A stretch of 13,342 nucleotides of DNA from RGIG995 sp045652445 (lineage in GTDB: Bacteria > Bacillota > Clostridia > Oscillospirales > UBA644), in NCBI GenBank assembly GCA_045652445.1, contig JAZRUJ010000034.1:1-13342 (forward strand), read 5' to 3'. A program made the position numbers and the translations under genes. Below, piece by piece: positions 5,709 to 11,498 of the stretch. Under the pieces are notes generated by a model. The model was given only the letters and a program-made list of their open reading frames with translations. It made no database searches and was not told the origin of the DNA. How positions within the stretch are numbered: the stretch's first letter is position 1; every line of letters begins with the position of its first letter.

Positions 5709-5932
5709 GTTGGGGATCCGGACAATCGGTTCGTGATTCCTGCCCAACAAAAAGCCATTTGTTATGAGGCTTGAAACCAATGAAGTAGTTTCTTCTTCGC
5801 ACCGTTGTGCGATGGTCCGGGAAAACCGGCAAACCCGAATTTTTTGAATCGAGGTACAGTCCAATGTATTAATCTTTGGAGCATCCCCGTAGATTAGTTC
5901 GGTTAGTTATGTATTTAAAATTTAAGAATACC

Positions 5933-5962
5933 GGGGCGGATGGTTCCGCCCCGTTGATTTTT
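5933..5962 (+). terminator. Terminator of the large RNA
   Basis: GGGGCGGA (5933-5940) and TCCGCCCC (5945-5952) form an 8-bp GC-rich stem with a TGGT loop, followed by GTTGATTTTT. The stem may also stop leftward transcripts of the converging two-gene operon that ends at 5965, although the minus-strand T-run is poor. Confidence 0.85.
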
Positions 5963-5964
5963 AT

Positions 5965-6294
5965 TTATTTTCCATAACAGATGGAGCAAGGAGTTTTTCC
6001 TTGTTGTTCCGCGTTGGACAGCAACGTCCCCTGAATGTTTTTGGAACGCTTCAGGGAAGAACAGTCTTTCGATACGTGGTATTTCGTTCCGCTTTCGGTC
6101 AAATACACCATGGGGTCTTCTTCCGGGAGATTTTCTTGTACGGCATCTTCCCAGGCGATTTTTTCGCTTAACTCCACTCCCTGGGTTTTCATGGATACGG
6201 TTTTCCCTTCCCGGAGCCCCAACAAAAGTACGGCAATCACAGATAAAACAAAGACCAGGACGATGACGAAACTTTGTAGAAATTTTCGGCTCAT
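5965..6294 (-). CDS. Membrane-anchored small protein with a C-terminal His/Cys motif
   Basis: The 109-residue protein has one N-terminal membrane segment (about 8-28), a short acidic linker, and a C-terminal module VYLTESGTKYHVSKDC...PCSIC with H73, C78, C103 and C106. This Y-H-x4-C...P-C-x2-C arrangement recurs at the C-terminus of diverse Firmicutes surface and nuclease-associated proteins and looks like a small metal-binding fold. Metal binding is inferred from the residues. The topology places the motif outside the membrane. Its start overlaps the end of the RHH gene by 4 nt (ATGA) and has no good ribosome site of its own, so it is probably translationally coupled. Function unknown. Confidence 0.82.
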   Translation of the reverse strand: MSRKFLQSFVIVLVFVLSVIAVLLLGLREGKTVSMKTQGVELSEKIAWEDAVQENLPEEDPMVYLTESGTKYHVSKDCSSLKRSKNIQGTLLSNAEQQGKTPCSICYGK

Positions 6295-6485
6295 TTTGAT
6301 TCTGCAGAATTGGATTCTTCGGAAAGATTTCCGTGGGTTAATTCATAGTTTTTGACGTATTCTTCCAAAGCAAATTCAATTTCTTTATTTTCGGAACGTT
6401 TGTGGTTTTCTGCAATTATGCGGAGCTTACGGTGTAATTCTTCGGAAATCCGCAGAGAAAAGGGCTGATAGTAGTTTCCTTTCAT
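6291..6485 (-). CDS. Arc-type ribbon-helix-helix DNA-binding protein
   Basis: The 64-residue protein has the RHH layout: a short strand (QPFSLRIS), a first helix (EELHRKLRIIAENH) and a second helix (SENKEIEFALEEYVKNYE), then a Ser/Glu-rich tail. RHH proteins bind DNA as dimers through the strand and often control their own operon or act as antitoxins. GGGAGG lies 7 nt before the ATG. The partner gene downstream does not look like a known toxin, so a toxin-antitoxin role is not supported. Two adjacent perfect palindromes at the promoter are likely binding sites. Confidence 0.85.
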   Translation of the reverse strand: MKGNYYQPFSLRISEELHRKLRIIAENHKRSENKEIEFALEEYVKNYELTHGNLSEESNSAESK

Positions 6486-6513
6486 AACAGAACCTCCCTG
6501 GTTGTTTTTTTAC

Positions 6514-6557
6514 ATGATACCATAAATTTGAAATTTATACGAATTCAATTTGAATTC
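6514..6557 (-). promoter_or_regulatory. RHH operon promoter with two perfect palindromes
   Basis: In the minus-strand reading an extended -10, TGG-TATCAT (6514-6519), lacks a good -35. Directly upstream are two 17-bp perfect palindromes with 8-bp arms and one central base: ATAAATTT-G-AAATTTAT (6522-6538) and GAATTCAA-T-TTGAATTC (6541-6557), 2 bp apart. Both contain AATTTGAA, at 6525 and 6547. Tandem sites of this kind suit cooperative binding by RHH dimers. Binding is inferred. Confidence 0.68.
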
Positions 6558-6607
6558 AAAAAAATAAAAGATCCCACAACAAAACGCGTTAATTTCGTCT
6601 AAATTAA

Positions 6608-6663
6608 TTGACAAAGGTGGAAGAATGTGCTAAAATACTCCTGGACTAAATTTCAGGAGTATT
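6608..6663 (+). promoter_or_regulatory. Transporter promoter with a dyad over the transcription start
   Basis: TTGACA (6608-6613), 17 bp, TAAAAT (6631-6636) with TGC as extended -10. AATACTCCTG (6634-6643) is repeated inverted as CAGGAGTATT (6654-6663), a perfect 10-bp dyad with a 10-bp centre. It overlaps the -10, the predicted start and the AGGAG ribosome site. Because the left arm lies largely upstream of the transcript, it fits a DNA operator better than an RNA hairpin. Confidence 0.78.
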
Positions 6664-6668
6664 TTATT

Positions 6669-7796
6669 ATGAAGATAAGGAACGTAGTATCTGGGGTTTG
6701 GGGCTTTTTTCATCGCAATCCCGTGTTGTGTCTTGCGGGTTTTTTGGCGTTGGTATCGGCTTTGTTCGTCCCCCCCGACCGCCAATATCTGGATTATTTT
6801 GATTTTCGTACCCTAACCTGTCTGTTTTGCACCCTGGCGGTTATTTGTGCCTTACAGGATATTCACTTTTTTACCATACTTGCGGAACGTCTGGTAAAAC
6901 TTACGGGGAATCTGCGAATGGCAGTGTTTACTCTTGTGGTCATTACCTTTCTCGGTTCCATGGTTTTGGCAAACGATATGGCACTTTTGACCTTTTTACC
7001 CTTGGGGTACACCATGTTGGCGTCTACAGACAACAAAAAATATATGGCGGTCGTCTTTATTTTGCAAAATATTTCCGCCAATCTTGGGGGAATGCTGACT
7101 CCCTTTGGCAATCCTCAAAACCTGTATCTGTATTCTCGCTTTGCCATTCCCACCGGGGAATTTATGAAGATCATGTTCCCGCCTTTCTTAATGGCGATTT
7201 TACTGTTGGGACTTTGCTGTGTTTTTTTCCCCGGAAAACCCCTGACTCTCCGGGTTCATACCCAGGGGGCGTTGTTGCGAAAGAGAAGTATTTTTTATCT
7301 GATCCTGTTCGCCTTTTCCGTTGCTATCGTGTTCCGGATTTTTCCCTATTGGATCGGATTGATCGTCGTTCCCGTTACCCTGTATTTTGCCGACCGAAAA
7401 GCCTTGCGGGACGTGGATTACGGACTATTGTTTACTTTCGTGTTCTTTTTTGTTTTTGCAGGAAATCTCTCTCGGATCGAGAGCGTGCAAAATATCCTTT
7501 CCGGTCTTATGGGAAAAGAACCTCTGCTGGTTTCGGTGTTGTCCTGTCAGGTCATCAGTAATGTTCCTTCCGCAGTGCTTCTTTCCAATTTTACTACCGA
7601 TTACGTTCCTCTTTTGGTGGGGGTGAATTTGGGCGGGACGGGAACTTTGATCGCGTCTCTTGCCAGCTTGATCACCTTCCGGAAGTACCGCAAGTACGCT
7701 CCGGGGAATACGTTGAAATACGTGTTGACTTTCTCTGCTTTTAATTTTGGATTTTTGTTGATTTTAACTGCGGTGGAATATTGGTTGCTTTCTTAA
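6669..7796 (+). CDS. SLC13/ArsB-NhaD superfamily anion transporter
   Basis: A 375-residue polytopic membrane protein with roughly ten hydrophobic segments. It has the two-fold motif set of the ion-transporter superfamily (CitMHS, ArsB, NhaD, SLC13): LANDMALLTFLPLG with QNISANLGGMLTPFGNPQNL in the first half, and VISNVPSAVLLSNF with GVNLGGTGTLIASLASLI in the second. These loops bind substrate and sodium or protons in related carriers. The substrate (dicarboxylate, arsenite, sulfate or other) cannot be assigned. I chose the ATG at 6669, 9 nt after AGGAG (6655-6659); an upstream in-frame GTG at 6627 lies inside the promoter and cannot be used. It is a single-gene unit. No clear terminator follows; 7797-7922 is A+T-rich with only a weak GCGGAA/TTCCGC pairing. 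Confidence 0.88.
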   Translation: MKIRNVVSGVWGFFHRNPVLCLAGFLALVSALFVPPDRQYLDYFDFRTLTCLFCTLAVICALQDIHFFTILAERLVKLTGNLRMAVFTLVVITFLGSMVLANDMALLTFLPLGYTMLASTDNKKYMAVVFILQNISANLGGMLTPFGNPQNLYLYSRFAIPTGEFMKIMFPPFLMAILLLGLCCVFFPGKPLTLRVHTQGALLRKRSIFYLILFAFSVAIVFRIFPYWIGLIVVPVTLYFADRKALRDVDYGLLFTFVFFFVFAGNLSRIESVQNILSGLMGKEPLLVSVLSCQVISNVPSAVLLSNFTTDYVPLLVGVNLGGTGTLIASLASLITFRKYRKYAPGNTLKYVLTFSAFNFGFLLILTAVEYWLLS

Positions 7797-7868
7797 TGGG
7801 CGGAAAAAATTAAAAAATTGTGGATTATTCCGCAAATAATGAATAATGAATGGAAAATATTCATAAAA

Positions 7869-7977
7869 TGCAAGGGTTTTTCCCATCTTTTTTACAAAAT
7901 TATTACTTTTTGGGGAATTCCCTTGCAATTTTTTTCATTTTGATGTATAATCAATCTATTATTTATTGCCGCAAGGC
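7869..7977 (+). promoter_or_regulatory. serC-serA promoter region with dyads and leader hairpin
   Basis: TTGCAA (7923-7928), 17 bp, TATAAT (7946-7951). The -35 is the inner part of CCCTTGCA (7920-7927), the exact inverse of TGCAAGGG at 7869-7876. A perfect palindrome GGGAATTCCC (7913-7922) abuts the -35. In the leader, TGCC-GCAA-GGCA (7966-7977) forms a small GNRA-loop hairpin just before AAAGGAG. The dyads could bind a regulator; that is inference. Confidence 0.7.
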
Positions 7978-7994
7978 AGAAAAGGAGAAATGAT

Positions 7995-9071
7995 ATGAGA
8001 GTTTACAACTTCGCAGCCGGACCTTCTACTCTTCCTCTCGAAGTGCTGGAACAATGCCAGAAAGAAATGCTGGATTATAACGGCACCGGGATGAGCGTCG
8101 TGGAGATGTCTCACCGATCTAAACCCTTCCAGGCAGTGAACGACGAAGCACAGTCATTACTCCGTGAATTGATGAATATCCCTGATGATTACTATGTCCT
8201 GTTCGTTCAGGGCGGTGCATCCCAACAGTTTGCCGCCGTTCCTCTGAATTTGATGAAGAACAAGAAAGCCGATTACATCGTAACCGGCAACTTTGCAGGG
8301 AAAGCCCAAAAAGAGGCTGCAATTTACGGTGATGCTGCAATCGCCGCCTCTTCTAAGGACAAAAATTTCACCTACATTCCCGACGTGGACAAAATTGCTT
8401 TCCGGGAAGGGATTGACTACGTTCACATTACGTCCAATAACACCATCTTCGGAACCAAATATACTAAGTTCCCCGAAGTAGATTGCCTGGTTGCCGATAT
8501 GTCTTCCAACATTTTGAGCGAACCTGTGGACGTTTCCAAATTCGGCTTGATTTACGCCGGTGCTCAAAAGAATATTGCTCCTGCCGGGGTGACTTTGGTC
8601 ATCGTTCGTAAGGATCTGGTCGACGGTCAGGAACCCCTGCCGTTCTGCCCCACCATGCTGAAATATTCCGTTCAGGCAAAGGAAAACAGCCTCTACAACA
8701 CCCCCCCCTGCTACGGCATTTATATGTCCATGCTCATGTTCCGTTGGCTGAAGAAAATGGGCGGTGTTTCGGAAATGCAGAAGATCAACGAATACAAAGC
8801 CGGTCTTTTGTATGATTTCATCGACAATTCTTCCTTCTATACCAACCCCGTCGAAGTGAAAGACCGTTCCATTATGAACGTTCCTTTTGTTACCGGTTCG
8901 GAAGAAATGGATGCTAAATTTGTCAAAGAAGCCGCCGCTGCCGGTTTGGTTTCTCTGAAAGGTCACCGTCTTGTAGGTGGTATGCGTGCTTCCATTTACA
9001 ACTCCATGCCTGTGGACGGAGTGAAGGCTCTGATCGAATTCATGAAGAAATTTGAAATGGAGAACAAGTAA
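7995..9071 (+). CDS. serC: Phosphoserine aminotransferase
   Basis: SerC is a PLP enzyme that transaminates 3-phosphohydroxypyruvate with glutamate to give O-phosphoserine, the second step of serine synthesis; it can also act in pyridoxal phosphate synthesis. The 358-residue length is normal. Family hallmarks are the N-terminal NFAAGPSTLPLEVLEQ, GTGMSVVEMSHRSK (substrate phosphate region), FVQGGASQQFAAVPLNL, and the Schiff-base Lys K192 in YAGAQKNIAPAGVTLVI. The C-terminus has KGHRLVGGMRASIYNSMP, also typical. AGGAG lies 7 nt before the ATG. serA follows after 3 bp, so the two form an operon that supplies phosphoserine; no serB phosphatase is in the window. Confidence 0.98.
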   Translation: MRVYNFAAGPSTLPLEVLEQCQKEMLDYNGTGMSVVEMSHRSKPFQAVNDEAQSLLRELMNIPDDYYVLFVQGGASQQFAAVPLNLMKNKKADYIVTGNFAGKAQKEAAIYGDAAIAASSKDKNFTYIPDVDKIAFREGIDYVHITSNNTIFGTKYTKFPEVDCLVADMSSNILSEPVDVSKFGLIYAGAQKNIAPAGVTLVIVRKDLVDGQEPLPFCPTMLKYSVQAKENSLYNTPPCYGIYMSMLMFRWLKKMGGVSEMQKINEYKAGLLYDFIDNSSFYTNPVEVKDRSIMNVPFVTGSEEMDAKFVKEAAAAGLVSLKGHRLVGGMRASIYNSMPVDGVKALIEFMKKFEMENK

Positions 9072-9074
9072 ACC

Positions 9075-10238
9075 ATGAACAATATTCTTACCCTTAATGC
9101 CATCAGCCCCAAGGCCGACGTGGCGTTTAACGAAAATTATACGGTAGGAAACGACGTGCAAAATCCCGTGGGGATCATGCTTCGTTCCTTTAATATGCAC
9201 GATTACGAACTGCCCGCTGACGTGATCGCCGTTGCCCGTGCCGGTGCCGGTACGAACAATATTCCTTGCGATAAATTGGCAGAACAGGGCGTGGTCGTAT
9301 TTAATACTCCCGGTGCCAATGCCAACGCCGTTAAGGAATTGGTTATGGCGGCTCTGCTTCTCGGATCCCGTAAAATCGCCGAATCCATGGATTGGGTCAA
9401 GACCCTGAAAGGCAAAGGCGACGAAGTGGGTAAATTGGTGGAAAAGGGCAAAGGACAGTTCGTAGGTCCCGAAATTACCGGAAAAACCTTGGGAATCATC
9501 GGTTTGGGTGCCATCGGTGCTCGGGTTGCCAACGCTGCCATCGCTCTCGGTATGGAAGTCGTGGGTTACGATCCCTACCTGTCGGTGGAAAGTGCCTTGT
9601 CCATGTCCCGTCACGTAGTTCGCGTCAACGATTTGGACACCTTAATTAAAACTTCCGATTACATCACCTTGCACGTTCCTCTGCTGAAGGACAACAAAGG
9701 CTTTATCAACGAAGATATGATCGCCAAGATGAAGGACGGCGTGGTCATTATCAACGCCGCTCGGGGTGAATTGGTGGATAATGCCTCCATTCTTTCCGCC
9801 ACCAAGTCCGGCAAGGTTGCCCGTTACGTTACGGACTTCCCCAATGATGAACTGATCGGTGCGGAAAATATTGTTTGCATCCCCCACCTGGGTGCATCTA
9901 CCCCCGAAGCAGAAGATAACTGTGCCGTCATGGCAGCCAAGCAGTTGGTGGATTACATCGAAAACGGGAATATCGTCAACAGTGTCAATTATCCTGCTTG
10001 TTCCTGTCCCCGTGCCGGTGCCATGAGAATTGCCGTTCATCACCTCAACCAACAGAACATGATTGCTCAGATGACTACCCTTTTGGCGGCAGAAGGCGTT
10101 AACATTGAAAACCTGCTCAACAAGAGCAAAGGGAACTACGCCTACACCATCATCGACACCAATACCCAGGTTTCCCAGCACACCGTGGATGCCATGAAAG
10201 CGTTGGAAGGCGTCGTTCGTGTTCGCGTCATTCACTAA
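9075..10238 (+). CDS. serA: D-3-phosphoglycerate dehydrogenase with C-terminal ACT domain
   Basis: SerA oxidises 3-phosphoglycerate to 3-phosphohydroxypyruvate with NAD, the first committed step of serine synthesis. The 387-residue protein has a substrate domain, a Rossmann domain with GLGAIG (143-148), Arg R230 in NAARGELVD, and H271 in CIPHLGASTPEAEDN. It uses the VTDFP variant around the position of the usual catalytic Glu, which I recall from the short SerA type of Clostridia and Bacteroidetes. A C-terminal ACT domain (about 317-387, AMRIAVHHLNQQNMIAQMTTLL...) suggests feedback by serine. The gene starts 3 bp after serC; the nearest GGAG (9059-9062) is 12 nt upstream, so translational coupling to serC is likely. 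Confidence 0.97.
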   Translation: MNNILTLNAISPKADVAFNENYTVGNDVQNPVGIMLRSFNMHDYELPADVIAVARAGAGTNNIPCDKLAEQGVVVFNTPGANANAVKELVMAALLLGSRKIAESMDWVKTLKGKGDEVGKLVEKGKGQFVGPEITGKTLGIIGLGAIGARVANAAIALGMEVVGYDPYLSVESALSMSRHVVRVNDLDTLIKTSDYITLHVPLLKDNKGFINEDMIAKMKDGVVIINAARGELVDNASILSATKSGKVARYVTDFPNDELIGAENIVCIPHLGASTPEAEDNCAVMAAKQLVDYIENGNIVNSVNYPACSCPRAGAMRIAVHHLNQQNMIAQMTTLLAAEGVNIENLLNKSKGNYAYTIIDTNTQVSQHTVDAMKALEGVVRVRVIH

Positions 10239-10263
10239 TTGCAGAAAATCCCATAAAATCAAT

Positions 10264-10304
10264 ACTCCCAATGGATTTTTCATTCATTGGGAGTTGTTTT
10301 TTTT
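10264..10304 (+). terminator. Intrinsic terminator of serC-serA
   Basis: ACTCCCAATG (10264-10273) pairs with CATTGGGAGT (10285-10294) across an 11-nt loop, followed by a G-interrupted run of T. It lies 25 bp past the serA stop and faces the converging DUF4432 gene. Confidence 0.93.
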
Positions 10305-10344
10305 ATTCCGTTTTGGTTTATAAAAATAAATAAAAACAAAGAGA

Positions 10345-11307
10345 TTACTTCGTCTTATAGAAGGCAAATTTTATTTGATGGGTTTTGGATTCTCCCGGTT
10401 TAAGGAAGGCGAGGTTCCCCGCGTCTCGCATGGCTGCCCGTCCTTCGATGGAACAATTTCCCGGTTCCAATCCCATCACGTACATTCTTTCTCCCATCAT
10501 TTTCCATTGAATGAAATAGGGAAGATTTTCGCTATCGTATTCCAGGGCAAGTCCTATGCCAAGTTTCGGTTGTTCCAAGGTGACCCGCGCCGCCTTTTCC
10601 ATTTGATGATAGAAGCACATTTCTTGGTATCCGGCGGTGGGTTTTTCTATTGTATTCCAATTCTGAATTCCCGTTGCCGCATGGTCGTTGCGGGGAGTTA
10701 CATTTGAGGAGGGAATCGTCAAAATCGCATCTTCATCCAACAGAGGATACCCCATATTGCAATGATAGAGAATTTCATAGGGTTCTTCCGTGTTTCCCAG
10801 ATTTGTGACCGTGTCGGTGAGGGTAAATTCGTTTTTATCGGAGGGGAAAAAGTATTCCCGGCTTAATTTCAAATTACGACCAAAAATACGGCTGTCGTAA
10901 ATCTCTGCTTTTATCCGAATGCCGTCCTCTGTGGTTTCCGCCTTCAGCGAATGACACGGGGTATTGGAAATCGTGCCGTGCAAGGGCAGATCTTCGCCGT
11001 TATCTACGTTCGGTGTTCCTACGTTGTTTAGTCCGCAAGTGGTGAAAAAACCGGCGGTGAACCGTTCCAGAAAGGGCATCGCTTGGTTGGGGGAGATGTG
11101 TCCGCAAGGGGACAGATATCCCATGTTTTGCCCTAGAAACGTTAATTCTGTTACGTCGGCAGCCCGGTCTGCGGTGATCATGCATTCCAGCCCCAGTCCG
11201 TTCCGGACCCGGCAGACTTTCATGCCGTCTCCGGCACCCCCGTCTCTGCGAAACATTTCTGCACCCGCCATTTGTTCCGGATGACCCAAATAATAGTTTT
11301 GACCCAT
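10345..11307 (-). CDS. DUF4432 aldose-1-epimerase-like protein
   Basis: A 320-residue beta-rich protein of the galactose mutarotase-like fold. Features match the DUF4432 branch: GLGLECMITADRAADVTELTFLGQNMGYLSP, FTTCGLNNVGTP, LHGTISNTP and a C-terminal VMGLEPGNCSIEG. Histidines in LHGTIS and ILYHCNMGYPLL and the Glu in GLEPGN are in positions expected for sugar binding and epimerisation. The sugar is unknown, and activity is inferred from the fold. I chose the ATG at 11307, 8 nt after AAGAG, over a GTG at 11316 that abuts the ribosome site. It is a single-gene unit with its own promoter. Confidence 0.85.
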   Translation of the reverse strand: MGQNYYLGHPEQMAGAEMFRRDGGAGDGMKVCRVRNGLGLECMITADRAADVTELTFLGQNMGYLSPCGHISPNQAMPFLERFTAGFFTTCGLNNVGTPNVDNGEDLPLHGTISNTPCHSLKAETTEDGIRIKAEIYDSRIFGRNLKLSREYFFPSDKNEFTLTDTVTNLGNTEEPYEILYHCNMGYPLLDEDAILTIPSSNVTPRNDHAATGIQNWNTIEKPTAGYQEMCFYHQMEKAARVTLEQPKLGIGLALEYDSENLPYFIQWKMMGERMYVMGLEPGNCSIEGRAAMRDAGNLAFLKPGESKTHQIKFAFYKTK

Positions 11308-11360
11308 ACTGTACACTCTTTTCTGAAAAGGGAAAAGCCCCTTGTATTTTCGCTGATTTT

Positions 11361-11389
11361 ATTATAACAAATCCCGAAAAAAATGTCAA
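11361..11389 (-). promoter_or_regulatory. Promoter of the DUF4432 gene
   Basis: In the minus-strand reading, TTGACA (11384-11389), 17 bp, TATAAT (11361-11366), with TGT as extended -10. CCCCTTG (11338-11344) in the leader is the inverse of CAAGGGG (11387-11393) at the -35; this may be chance, as CTTGACA is frequent in this window. Confidence 0.9.
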
Positions 11390-11415
11390 GGGGAGTTTTG
11401 TCCACGGTTTTCACC

Positions 11416-11444
11416 TTGACAAACGATATATAATATGGTATGAT
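11416..11444 (+). promoter_or_regulatory. Promoter of the VanY-like operon
   Basis: TTGACA (11416-11421), 17 bp, TATGAT (11439-11444) with TGG as extended -10. It diverges from the DUF4432 promoter with 26 bp between the two -35 boxes and serves at least three genes. The ribosome site AGGAG (11487-11491) lies 7 nt before the first ATG. Confidence 0.85.
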
Positions 11445-11498
11445 ATACTAAATAACTATGATTTTATATACGCAGACCGTGCTGCGAGGAGATAATGT

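Larger units (their letters stand above)
5254..5962 (+). ncRNA. Putative large structured RNA of about 0.7 kb
   Basis: Between a consensus promoter and a GC-rich terminator lies about 700 nt with no convincing protein gene but dense self-complementarity. A 5' domain has GTGAG/CTCAC (5273-5290) and GCGTT/AACGC (5295-5309) hairpins. Three imperfect modules follow (5336-5407, 5435-5504, 5547-5617), sharing AAAGGAG, ATGA, TCCGAA and a GGG...CCC hairpin. Hairpins with GAAA-containing loops lie at 5427-5444 and 5538-5556. The 3' half has GTTGGG/CCCAAC (5709-5748), AAGCC/GGCTT (5752-5772), GAAAC/GTTTC (5773-5792), TCGCAC/GTGCGA (5797-5812), CCGG-GAAAA-CCGG (5817-5829) and TCCAA/TTGGA (5860-5880). 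CCCCGGT (5268-5274) can pair with ACCGGGG (5930-5936), closing the whole RNA. Size and ornateness resemble ROOL or GOLLD RNAs, but I cannot confirm membership. It does not match what I know of tmRNA, RNase P, 6S or SRP RNA. A transcript of short peptides is the alternative. Confidence 0.72.

Noticed and set aside
5508..5864. Minus-strand frame of 118 codons opposite the large RNA
   Set aside because: It starts with TTG without a ribosome site, has no recognisable domain, and promoter and terminator both point to plus-strand transcription.
5254..5962. tmRNA, RNase P RNA, 6S RNA, SRP RNA or a group II intron
   Set aside because: There is no tRNA-like end or tag frame, no RNase P core such as GAGGAAAGTCC with its partner motifs, no 6S-type long bulged duplex, no SRP GGAA/GCAA hairpin, and no intron domain V that I can see.
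8157..9614. Long minus-strand frame (485 codons) opposite serC-serA
   Set aside because: It is an antisense shadow crossing two clear, conserved genes.
11338..11393. CCCCTTG/CAAGGGG inverted repeat at the DUF4432 promoter as an operator
   Set aside because: CCTTGACA is a common -35 context in this window, so a 7-bp inverse 42 bp away is weak evidence. It is mentioned only in the promoter entry.
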